From Actinomycetes bacterium (lineage in GTDB: Bacteria; Actinomycetota; Acidimicrobiia; Acidimicrobiales; Ilumatobacteraceae): a stretch of DNA of 64,000 bases. The DNA lies in assembly GCA_014190235.1 (NCBI GenBank), contig BJGC01000001.1:131527-195526 (forward strand), read 5' to 3'. Below, one piece after another: positions 18,990 to 27,265 of the stretch (positions are counted from its first letter, which is position 1; each line of letters starts with the position of its first letter). The position numbers were made by a program, and so were the translations under genes. Below the pieces are notes generated by a model. That model had not been told where the DNA came from and made no database searches. It saw only the letters and a list, made by a program, of their open reading frames with translations.

Positions 18990-20345
18990 ATGAGACAAAA
19001 ACTCTCTGGTTGGGGTCGCACAGCGTGGTCGTATTCTGAAGTAGTTACTCCTTCGTCATCGCAGGATATCTCAGCCGTAGTTGCAGCACCTCAACATCGT
19101 GGAGTTATTGCTCGAGGACTCGGCCGTTCGTACGGAGCAGCATCCCAAAATGCGGGCGGAACTGTTATTGAAATGGCCAATGATGAGGCGTCACATATTG
19201 CACTTGATCCTCGTACCGGAGTCGTCACAGCAGGAGCAGGAGTCAGCATTGACGCTTTGCTCAAGTACTGCGTGCCGCGTGGATGGTTTGTTCCTGTGAC
19301 GCCCGGAACTCGCTTCGTGACAATTGGCGGGGCAATCGGTTCTGATATTCACGGCAAGAATCATCACGTTGACGGAAGTTTTGGTGCTCACGTGCTGTCG
19401 ATGCGAGTGATGTTGTCAACGACAGAGATCATTGAATTATCACCGTCGATTCAACCCGATTGGTTTTGGGCCACTATCGCAGGTATGGGCTTGACTGGGA
19501 TCGTCATTGATGCAACATTTCAGATGTTGACAATTTCGTCATCAATGATGCACGTTGAGACAGAGCGACTACAGAACTTTGACGCTCTCATTGCGGCAAT
19601 GGGGTCATCTAGTGACGATGATGGTTATCGGTATTCGGTTGCATGGGTCGATCTTTTGGCAAGTGGCTCGTCACTAGGGCGTGGCGTTCTTAGCAGGGGA
19701 GAGCATGCAACGCGGGATCAGGATTCGCGTGCAGAGCCCCTGGTGTATGACCCCAAAGTCAGGATTTCAGCGCCACCTTGGGTTCCAAACGGTGTGATCA
19801 ATAAGTTGTCAATCAAGGCGTTTAACGAAGCGTGGTATCGCAAGGCTCCACGACGACGCACCGAAAGCATTGAGTCAATAGCAGGATTTTTTCACCCTCT
19901 TGACGGAGTTCGCCAATGGAATCGGCTGTACGGGTCGCAAGGCTTTATTCAGTACCAGTTCATCGTGCCGCTTGATCAAACAGATGTTCTGCGAACAGTC
20001 ATTGGTCAATTCGCAGACGCCGGCGTCGCTTCGTTTTTGGCCGTACTCAAACGAATGGGTGAATCGAATCTGGCGCCGATGTCGTTTCCGACAGCCGGTT
20101 GGACATTGACGTTGGACATAGCGGCTGGTGCGCGTGGCTTGCCCGAATTATTATCAGCAGTCGACACAGTGGTACTTGATGCTGGAGGGCGACATTACTT
20201 GGCCAAAGATGCGCACGTATCCCCGCGGGCCGTTCGCAAAGGCTACGACCGCTTTGAAGAATGGAAAACCATTCGAAATGAAATGGACCCAACAGGTGTC
20301 TGGAAAAGTGATTTGGGCCGACGGTTGGGTTTAGTCGATCCATGA
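18990..20345 (+). CDS. dprE1: Decaprenylphosphoryl-beta-D-ribose 2'-oxidase
   Basis: FAD-dependent oxidase that converts decaprenylphosphoryl ribose to the 2'-keto intermediate, the first half of epimerisation to DPA. SGWGRTAWSYSEV at the N-terminus, IARGLGRSYGAASQNAGG, PGTRFVTIGGAIGSDIHGKN and HHVDGSFGAHV closely follow the mycobacterial enzyme, including the histidine used for flavin attachment. 451 residues from ATG 18990. The position of the mycobacterial inhibitor-target cysteine (Cys387, in PGWNICVDFP) is threonine here (residue 374, in AGWTLTLDIA). dprE2 follows 22 bases later. Confidence 0.93.
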   Translation: MRQKLSGWGRTAWSYSEVVTPSSSQDISAVVAAPQHRGVIARGLGRSYGAASQNAGGTVIEMANDEASHIALDPRTGVVTAGAGVSIDALLKYCVPRGWFVPVTPGTRFVTIGGAIGSDIHGKNHHVDGSFGAHVLSMRVMLSTTEIIELSPSIQPDWFWATIAGMGLTGIVIDATFQMLTISSSMMHVETERLQNFDALIAAMGSSSDDDGYRYSVAWVDLLASGSSLGRGVLSRGEHATRDQDSRAEPLVYDPKVRISAPPWVPNGVINKLSIKAFNEAWYRKAPRRRTESIESIAGFFHPLDGVRQWNRLYGSQGFIQYQFIVPLDQTDVLRTVIGQFADAGVASFLAVLKRMGESNLAPMSFPTAGWTLTLDIAAGARGLPELLSAVDTVVLDAGGRHYLAKDAHVSPRAVRKGYDRFEEWKTIRNEMDPTGVWKSDLGRRLGLVDP

Positions 20346-20367
20346 AGCATAACGAGGGAGAAACTGT

Positions 20368-21132
20368 ATGAAAAACGGGCTTGGCGTTGCGCAAAGCATC
20401 GTGTTGTTTGGCGGCACGAGCGATATTGGGCAGGCAATCGTCTCAGACTTGCTTCGCCCCGGGGTGGCACATGTTGTGTTGGTGAGTCGCAATATCGAAG
20501 ATGCAGACCGTTTCGGTCAAGACATTACGCAGCGGTATCCAGATATCGATGTTCATCATGTTCGATTCGACGGTCAAGATGCAGCCGCAATGACACGAGT
20601 GGTGCAAGAAGTCGTTTCGCTTGTTGCAGATATTGATGTTGTGATAGTTGCTCAGGCACTGCTTGGTGACGGAATTGATTTTTTACAGAATCCACACGAG
20701 GCAATACCACTCGCAACGGTTAATTTCACGGCGACCATGACGCTGTTGCTCGCTCTTGGACACCAAGTAACCAAGCAGGGATACGGGCGCATCGTCCTGT
20801 TGTCGTCTGTTGCAGGAGAACGCGTACGACGCAGTAATGCAGTGTACGGCGCAACCAAGGCCGGTATTGATGCTTTCGCACTTGCGCTTGACCATGAGTT
20901 GTCCCCGAGTGGTGGCTCAATTCTTGTTGTTCGCCCGGGTTTTGTAACAAGCAAGATGACAGCCGGAATGGATAAAGCACCCTTCAGTGCAACGCCCGCA
21001 GCGGTAGCCAAAAGTGTTGCTCGGGCTATTGACTCAAACGCACGTATCATCTGGACCCCAAGCATTCTGCGTTGGGTTTTTATGGTGTTTCGACACCTAC
21101 CGACAGCGTTGTGGAGAAGGATGCCGTTTTAG
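20368..21132 (+). CDS. dprE2: Decaprenylphosphoryl-2-keto-ribose reductase
   Basis: Short-chain dehydrogenase that reduces the DprE1 product to decaprenylphosphoryl arabinose with NADH. NAD motif FGGTSDIGQAI at residues 14-24, catalytic SSVAGERVRRSNAVYGATK (Ser, Tyr and Lys), and a C-terminal hydrophobic stretch RWVFMVFRHLP that may touch the membrane. 254 residues. A GAGGGAG ribosome binding site precedes the ATG, which is unusual in this window. Its TAG overlaps the TAA of the convergent GT2 gene by three of four bases (TTAG). Confidence 0.92.
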   Translation: MKNGLGVAQSIVLFGGTSDIGQAIVSDLLRPGVAHVVLVSRNIEDADRFGQDITQRYPDIDVHHVRFDGQDAAAMTRVVQEVVSLVADIDVVIVAQALLGDGIDFLQNPHEAIPLATVNFTATMTLLLALGHQVTKQGYGRIVLLSSVAGERVRRSNAVYGATKAGIDAFALALDHELSPSGGSILVVRPGFVTSKMTAGMDKAPFSATPAAVAKSVARAIDSNARIIWTPSILRWVFMVFRHLPTALWRRMPF

Positions 21133-21887
21133 ACAGAATCCTGGCTTGTGATGTTCGTGACCACGACTCTTTTTCGTTTCACGATGTCACGCAAACCCCA
21201 GCGAGTGACGCGCCATAACGCCTCGGTCACAATTGACTGATTCATTTTTGATGATCCAGTCGTTCTTTCTCTAAAGACGATCGGTATCTCGACAATCCGA
21301 GCGCCTGCGCGAACCAGTGTGTACGTCGTCTCGATTTGAAATGTATATCCATCAGATTTGGTCTTAGTGAGCCCGAGACGGTCAACGGTGTCGGCGCGAA
21401 ATGCGCGAAAACCAGATGTGGCATCGTTGATTGCTAAGCCCAGAACTAAGGCGACATAGCGGTTTCCCCATCTAGACAAAAACAGACGCTTGCGGGGCCA
21501 GCCAATGATTCCGCCGCCGGGAATATATCGAGAACCGATCGCGAGATCTGCACCGAGAGTTGCTGCGCTCACAAGTTCTGGAAGCACTGCCGGATCGTGA
21601 GAGAGGTCTGCGTCAATTTCTACCAAGATGTCATATTGACGCTCAAGGCCCCATGCAAAAGCAATTCGGTATGCGTTGCCCAAACCATCTTTGGATTGAC
21701 GGCGAATCACGAAGACATTTCCTTCGATGCCATGAAGTTGTTCTGCAAGGTCAGGCGTTGCGTCCGTGCTGATGTCGTCAATGACAAGCACATCGGCTTG
21801 CGGTAAGGCTCGATGAATACGCTGGATCACGATGGCGATATTGCCAGCCTCGTTGTGTGTCGGAATGCAAACGAGTGTTTTAGTCAC
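21129..21887 (-). CDS. Polyprenol monophosphomannose synthase-like GT2
   Basis: GT2 glycosyltransferase of the dolichol-phosphate-mannose synthase type, expected to transfer mannose from GDP-mannose to polyprenyl phosphate on the cytoplasmic side. Seen: CIPTHNEAGNI at residues 7-17, DVLVIDDISTDAT, VEIDADLSHDP with the metal-binding DAD, GSRYIPGGGIIGWPRKR and FRERTTGSSKM. 252 residues with no C-terminal membrane domain, like the Ppm1 catalytic domain. It is the last gene of a minus-strand run with the AftD-like and PIG-V-like enzymes, which could use its product; its start overlaps the upstream gene by four bases. Confidence 0.9.
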   Translation of the reverse strand: MTKTLVCIPTHNEAGNIAIVIQRIHRALPQADVLVIDDISTDATPDLAEQLHGIEGNVFVIRRQSKDGLGNAYRIAFAWGLERQYDILVEIDADLSHDPAVLPELVSAATLGADLAIGSRYIPGGGIIGWPRKRLFLSRWGNRYVALVLGLAINDATSGFRAFRADTVDRLGLTKTKSDGYTFQIETTYTLVRAGARIVEIPIVFRERTTGSSKMNQSIVTEALWRVTRWGLRDIVKRKRVVVTNITSQDSV

Positions 21888-24800
21888 GTCTTGAGAGTAG
21901 TGGGGTCAGACCGCTCAATTGCGGAAGTAATAACGATCGCGATTGCTGCCCATGCCACCATGTTCCAGTGCATGAAATGTCCAGGCCAGTCAAGGGTTGC
22001 GGGGTATCGGTAATGAATTTGAGATGCAATGATCCAAGCCACCGGCGCAAGACCGAGAGTCATAAAACTCAAGTATGCCACTCGACGAGAAATGAATGTT
22101 GTCGTAATCGACGCTAGTGCTGCCAAAGGTCCAACCAGCACCAAGATGACTAGCGCAACTGGCCATCGGCCAAGGAGCAACGAGCGTGACTCGCGTCGCC
22201 CTTGTTGCAGAGTCAGTCGACCTTGTTGCAGAGTCAATGGTCGTCGCAGCAAAAGCAAGGCACACATGATGGCGATGGCGAGCGATAAAGCAATGGCTTT
22301 TGGAACTGATCGCTGTGGAGTCCAATCAAGAGTCAAGATTCCAGAACCGTTCACGAGCCATCCATTGGCGTAGCCCTGCACGACAAATGGTTCGCCAAGA
22401 TCAGTTGACGTCGATGTTGATGTCTGTCTGTAGGTTGCCTTCCAGCCGGGATTAATGCTGTAAGCGAAACTCACAATGGTTGGACCAGTTGCTGTCACGT
22501 CGGCCTCTAGATGTGTTGTGCTCCGTGACAGGATCGTTGTCTGCGCAGCCGGCGTCGATGTTTTTACCGTTTGATTTTTAGGTTGCAAGATGATTCGGTC
22601 GAGATCAAATCCGACATCCTGGCCCAGGGCAGTTCGAAGAGTATGTTTTCCTGCGCCGAGCATGAGCGATTCATTGCACAGCGTTAGGTCCAGAGTTTTA
22701 CGATTAAGGGCATCGGTGACTGAGCCTTTGACAAACACCCCAACAGCAACATCATCGATCCAGAGCAGGTCAGAATGACAAAGAACTGAGAGGTCGTGTT
22801 TGACTAATTCATTGTCTTCGCCTGTGTCGATCTCTCGAACAGAAACAGGCAAAACCCGAGGGAAGCCACTGAAGTAGTCGGGTGAAGTCTTGGCTGCAAT
22901 CTCGTCAATCACGATAGAAGTAATCGGCGCTTGAATGGTTGCCGGCAGATCTACGACAGAAGTGCCAGTGTCATCTGGTTTTGGTACTTGAACTAGCGAA
23001 CTGCCACCAGTGCCTGTAATGGTGATTGCAGTTGGTATCGAATGTTCGTCGTCATTGATAAAAGCGAAACGCAATTGGCGCGTCGTGGCTGTACCGAGTG
23101 CGAGATTAAGTTGTGCGCCGATGGATGCATCGATCGGCGTTGTCCAAGAAGTATTTCGAACACCGTCTACTGCGGAGAGTCCAAAACTACTTGGTGAACC
23201 TTGAGTACGCCGAGATGCAAAGACTAAGGGATCAGCGCCAATCAATCGATTAATAACGGCATCTTTTGCCAAGCCAGAAACGCGCACGTCGCCACGTATT
23301 GAGAATGCAGTCGGTGCTGTCGTCGAAAACATGCGCGAAATATTGGATTCAGGATCAAATCGATTTGGCGTCGCCTGGTCAATTCGTCGACGTGTCAGAA
23401 GAAAGGTGGAGGGTGCGTCGGAAACTCTGGCAACTGGGAGACGGAAAAACTCGGCACTCGAGACGCCGTCAATCTGTACTTCGGCGATTCCGACTCCTGG
23501 TGCAGCCGAGAAAGAAGTTCTCACACCGTAGCTGTCTGATAGCACACGAATTAAAACACGAGAAAATGACTGTGATGCAAATGGGACGGTAACTGAATTG
23601 CCTCTTCCAAAAGAAGAAAAAATTGGCGACGTAGAACTATCTAGCGTGATGGAAAACTTTATGATCTTACGTGCTGTGACCCCAGTGGTTGGCAATACAA
23701 GTGTGATGTGGTCAGCGGTCACCTTGCGGCGCAGCGATATTTCCAGAGATTCGTCGCGAGATGATTGAAATACTGCGGTTCGCCAAGCGGTGCGCGGGTC
23801 GCCGTCCACTGCATTTTCTGGCCGATCCTCAGGCGTAAAGGTCACAGGGTTTCCGTAGTTTGTGGCACGCACGGACTCAATATCGCCCACAAGTTCGCTG
23901 ACGGTTTGTGAGTCTGGCGAGACATCTAGGTCGTGATCAGCGATGAATGGCATCAGACGGTTGTCGCTGGGATCTTTTCGCAAGGCCTCTGTTTTTGCCC
24001 CGTCTGTTTTACCGGTGTTGCTGCCGACTGAATACCAACGTCGTGCGGCTCGTCGGTTGGTATCGGTCAGTATCTGAAGAGATGAAGTTCGTGAGATGTC
24101 GCTGAGTTCTCGCTGGTGAATCGTGTCGGCATAAATGATGGGTCGGCGTGGCTCAATTAGATTGGCGTTTAGCGCATCTATGAGACCCTCGCCATCACCT
24201 GACAGCACAACAGCTGAGTCTGCAGGTTGTGCGTCCAGAAGCGGACGAGAGTTAGCGATGCTCCACGCCTCAACCGACGGGTAACTTTGCGCTCGTGCGT
24301 GGGCATAGGTTTGACTGTCGATAAGCGGAACACTCGACACAATGTTTTGTTGGGGACCCCGAAACAAGAGGTCACCTGGAGGTGTTGTTTCAATGAGCGG
24401 TACTAACGCTTCGGGGCGAGGTGTTCTATATCTCTCATGTTCAATGTCATTTCGTTGAATCACATGAGATGCCGAGATGAGATTTGCAAATTGCCTCAGG
24501 GATTGTGGTTCGTACCAACCATCTTGCAGCCGGGATTCGAATGAATTCAAAATGTCAGCAGTAGAGTCGCTTCCGTATGGAACCAATTCCCGTGCGATGT
24601 AGCCAGAGTTAATTAACCCAGGTGTAATTGGATCAATCGTTCCTCCCCACGTGTAGTTTGCAAAATCTGCCCCAGGGAACTCATACGTGCGATCAACATC
24701 ATTTGGCGATGATGTCAGGGATTGGCTGTTGATGGTGTCACTCAGTTGAGTCCAATAGGCCGGAAGTTGTTCAGAACGAGATATTGATGGCGTCATTGCC

Positions 24801-26047
24801 GAAGCCGTGAACCACGGGAAAAAGTTAACAAGGCAAAGTATTGCTATGGCGTAGGGTGCAATGACAAACGTGCGCGCAAAACGCTTCGCATAGGCAATTC
24901 TCAATTGGTCGTATCCAAATGCAATTCCAAGGGCTAGAGCCAAGATGACTATTGGTGCGGCTCGCGGGGTTGAGCGCAGCGCAAAACCTGATTCGTTGTG
25001 TACGAGACGCGAAAAAAAACGCCCGTAGACGCTTGGTCCTCCGATTGGTGCGGCGCCAACAGCAACGGCGAGTCCGAACAACAGAAGTAGTGCCAAATGA
25101 ACACGGTATCGATGGTTGATGGTCATAATGCACAGCAATCCAAGTCCTGCAACTGACCAGCCGATCACCAATACGAGAGGGTTTGTGAGATAGGACGCGC
25201 TTGGTCCGACCCAGCGACCTAGCTTGTCGCCTCCATAGAAAAACCAATATCCAAGTCCGCGCACAATCTCTTGCACTGATGAAGCCTTGGCAACAGTTTC
25301 GTACGTCTCTGTGTAGCGCAATATCGGTAGGCCAAATTTTCCTTGGATCAGCAATCCGTTGATCCACCACACAGAAACGCCGAGACACAACACTCCAGAT
25401 CGCCAGGCAAACCTCAGCGTGTCTCGCCATGTCGTTACTCGTGACAACGCGTCAGCGATCATCCACACGACCACTCCAAGGCCAGACATGATGAGTGCCG
25501 TCGCGTTGACCGTTCCAACCGTGCCTGTAATCAAAGCAAAAAGAGCCGGCCAACGCCATGAGGAGTCGGTGCGGGCGCGCACGACACACCAGATGAGAAA
25601 AGGTAGTCCAGCCCACGGGAGTAAAAGCCCAGAAAGCCTGGAGAAATATTGCAAAAAATATGGACTAAAGCCATAGGCGAGTCCGGCGAGCATCGAAGCA
25701 ACAAGAGACGTGCCAAGTGTTCTGGCTACTAAACGCGCACCGAGTGCGGCGATAAAAATTAGCAATCCCCACCAACATCGCTGTGCGACCCAATCAGGGA
25801 TTCTGAGTGTGTCCATAACAAAGTAATACGGTCCCATTGGCCAGAGGTAACCGAGCATCTGATGCGTTACTGTGCCCGCGCCAATATTTGGATTCCAGAT
25901 GTTGATGGACTCACGAAGGAGTTTGGTCGGATTGAGATACAGGTACGACTTGGTATCGGCACTCACGTCTCCGATGCGCGTATAAAAAGACGGAATAAAG
26001 GCACATAGTGCATAGAGATATATATGTCCGCGTTGACGAAGGTTCAT
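21884..26047 (-). CDS. aftD: AftD-like arabinofuranosyltransferase (DUF3367), copy 1
   Basis: 1387-residue GT-C membrane glycosyltransferase. In mycobacteria AftD adds alpha-1,3-arabinofuranose from decaprenylphosphoryl arabinose to arabinan. The N-terminal half has many membrane spans. The first periplasmic loop holds SADTKSYLYLNPTKLLRE, with the probable catalytic Asp, and GYLWPMGPYYFVMD. The middle and C-terminal region is extracytoplasmic, with discoidin-like carbohydrate-binding modules (ENAVDGDPRTAWRTAVF; VDGVRNTSWTTPIDASIG). Two or more spans follow near the end. Its start overlaps the acyltransferase stop by four bases. A 21-base tandem repeat near the 3' end duplicates LTLQQGR. Confidence 0.85.
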   Translation of the reverse strand: MNLRQRGHIYLYALCAFIPSFYTRIGDVSADTKSYLYLNPTKLLRESINIWNPNIGAGTVTHQMLGYLWPMGPYYFVMDTLRIPDWVAQRCWWGLLIFIAALGARLVARTLGTSLVASMLAGLAYGFSPYFLQYFSRLSGLLLPWAGLPFLIWCVVRARTDSSWRWPALFALITGTVGTVNATALIMSGLGVVVWMIADALSRVTTWRDTLRFAWRSGVLCLGVSVWWINGLLIQGKFGLPILRYTETYETVAKASSVQEIVRGLGYWFFYGGDKLGRWVGPSASYLTNPLVLVIGWSVAGLGLLCIMTINHRYRVHLALLLLFGLAVAVGAAPIGGPSVYGRFFSRLVHNESGFALRSTPRAAPIVILALALGIAFGYDQLRIAYAKRFARTFVIAPYAIAILCLVNFFPWFTASAMTPSISRSEQLPAYWTQLSDTINSQSLTSSPNDVDRTYEFPGADFANYTWGGTIDPITPGLINSGYIARELVPYGSDSTADILNSFESRLQDGWYEPQSLRQFANLISASHVIQRNDIEHERYRTPRPEALVPLIETTPPGDLLFRGPQQNIVSSVPLIDSQTYAHARAQSYPSVEAWSIANSRPLLDAQPADSAVVLSGDGEGLIDALNANLIEPRRPIIYADTIHQRELSDISRTSSLQILTDTNRRAARRWYSVGSNTGKTDGAKTEALRKDPSDNRLMPFIADHDLDVSPDSQTVSELVGDIESVRATNYGNPVTFTPEDRPENAVDGDPRTAWRTAVFQSSRDESLEISLRRKVTADHITLVLPTTGVTARKIIKFSITLDSSTSPIFSSFGRGNSVTVPFASQSFSRVLIRVLSDSYGVRTSFSAAPGVGIAEVQIDGVSSAEFFRLPVARVSDAPSTFLLTRRRIDQATPNRFDPESNISRMFSTTAPTAFSIRGDVRVSGLAKDAVINRLIGADPLVFASRRTQGSPSSFGLSAVDGVRNTSWTTPIDASIGAQLNLALGTATTRQLRFAFINDDEHSIPTAITITGTGGSSLVQVPKPDDTGTSVVDLPATIQAPITSIVIDEIAAKTSPDYFSGFPRVLPVSVREIDTGEDNELVKHDLSVLCHSDLLWIDDVAVGVFVKGSVTDALNRKTLDLTLCNESLMLGAGKHTLRTALGQDVGFDLDRIILQPKNQTVKTSTPAAQTTILSRSTTHLEADVTATGPTIVSFAYSINPGWKATYRQTSTSTSTDLGEPFVVQGYANGWLVNGSGILTLDWTPQRSVPKAIALSLAIAIMCALLLLRRPLTLQQGRLTLQQGRRESRSLLLGRWPVALVILVLVGPLAALASITTTFISRRVAYLSFMTLGLAPVAWIIASQIHYRYPATLDWPGHFMHWNMVAWAAIAIVITSAIERSDPTTLKT
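22200..22236 (-). repeat. 21-base tandem repeat inside aftD copy 1
   Basis: The 16-base string CCTTGTTGCAGAGTCA occurs at 22200-22215 and 22221-22236, a 21-base period that encodes LTLQQGR twice on the minus strand, between two predicted membrane segments. It is in frame and probably a recent slippage duplication. Confidence 0.8.
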
Positions 26048-27252
26048 TGGCGGCTATTTCGAGTACGTTTGTTGACTATGCGCGAGAGCGGTTCTTCAAA
26101 TAGGTAGTAACTCAGAGCCGCAATCACAAACGTTGCAACTGTAGTGATAAGAACTCGACTCAGGATTTGAGAATCGAAAAACTCATAGGGCATCCATCGT
26201 TGAGCCCAGTTGCCGCTAATAAAGACTTGGTGCCACAAGTACACGCCATAGGAGACGATGCCGGCCCAGGCCAACCAGCGCTGTCCGAAGAATAGATGGG
26301 ATTTCGTTCGAGGACCTGGAAGTGCAAACGGTGCAACGAGAAATAATCCAATGAGACCATAGAAGCCTTGACGCAGTGTTTCGCGCACAAAACCGGAAGT
26401 GTCGAGACCGACAGCGAGTGAAAATTGAGTAGAGACAATCCAGAACAACGCGAGAGCCACGATCACCGAAGCGGTTGCCCAGCGACTAACAAAATTGCAA
26501 ATACGTTGTGCCCAGCGTTGGGTGTTTGAAAGTTCAGCAAGGATTGCTAAAGCGATGCCAAGAGCAAAGATGTCTACCAAAGAAGGCAACCAAAAAGGAA
26601 TTACCTTACTAAAAGATGGCTCAATAAAATAAACGGCAACTCGAAAACAAATGCTTGAGAGATACAGGCTTGCAGCAAAACATAGTGCGATGACACCGCG
26701 ATGCCTAAGTGGCTTGTTTTTTGTGAGAAGTAAAAGACCGTGTGCGAGCCCAGGAACTATGAGGTAGAAGCTCAGTTCGGTCGCAAGACTCCAGGATTGC
26801 GTAATGCCCGAGATCAGATGAGTAGTGGAATAGATGTTCAGAAGAAATGCGGAGAAGAAAAAACCGCTCGTACCCCCAACTTGAATTGCGCCAATAAGCA
26901 ACATCACAATCAGTGCGAGCCAGTATGCAGGCACAATACGAACGAGACGTTTACGCCAGAACTGTAACGAAGAAGGGAGAGGCTGTTCGTTTAAGATCGA
27001 CCGAGCAAATGGCTTGAATAATAAGTATCCACTCAAGATGAAAAAGATTGGCACCCCAACATCAAATCGCCCGGTGAAGCGTCCCCAGAATCTATAGGAG
27101 GCATTAGACGTTATTCCAGCGGCAAACATAATGTGATGGAGCACGATGAGATACGCAGCCATGGCTCGCACCCCGTCAAGGGCCAAGTTATGTTGTGTTA
27201 GTAGAGTATCCGTGCGGCGTGGTGTAACTATTGCCTGTAACCGGTCTCGCAC
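26044..27252 (-). CDS. Acyltransferase 3 family membrane protein
   Basis: 402-residue integral membrane acyltransferase (OafA/AT3 family) that typically O-acylates exported glycans. The N-terminus LALDGVRAMAAYLIVLHHI has the conserved Asp-Arg region and histidine, followed by FFILSGYLLFKPF and about ten hydrophobic segments. The GTG start is seven bases after a TAGTAT hexamer that overlaps the stop of the upstream aftD copy. It sits between two AftD-like genes, so acylation of an arabinan-like polymer is a reasonable inference. Confidence 0.85.
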   Translation of the reverse strand: MRDRLQAIVTPRRTDTLLTQHNLALDGVRAMAAYLIVLHHIMFAAGITSNASYRFWGRFTGRFDVGVPIFFILSGYLLFKPFARSILNEQPLPSSLQFWRKRLVRIVPAYWLALIVMLLIGAIQVGGTSGFFFSAFLLNIYSTTHLISGITQSWSLATELSFYLIVPGLAHGLLLLTKNKPLRHRGVIALCFAASLYLSSICFRVAVYFIEPSFSKVIPFWLPSLVDIFALGIALAILAELSNTQRWAQRICNFVSRWATASVIVALALFWIVSTQFSLAVGLDTSGFVRETLRQGFYGLIGLFLVAPFALPGPRTKSHLFFGQRWLAWAGIVSYGVYLWHQVFISGNWAQRWMPYEFFDSQILSRVLITTVATFVIAALSYYLFEEPLSRIVNKRTRNSRQ

Positions 27253-27259
27253 AGTAGTG

Positions 27260-27265
27260 ATACTA
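27260..27265 (-). promoter_or_regulatory. Putative internal leaderless -10 box of the acyltransferase gene
   Basis: On the minus strand TAGTAT, which contains the TAG stop of the upstream aftD copy, is followed by seven bases and the GTG at 27252. It would let the acyltransferase-aftD1-GT2 part be transcribed separately. Confidence 0.4.

Noticed and set aside
24825-25430. 201-residue open frame inside aftD copy 1, and a similar one at 30549-31148 in copy 2
   Set aside because: Both are alternative frames on the same strand as the aftD genes, rich in Arg, Cys and Trp with no family motif.
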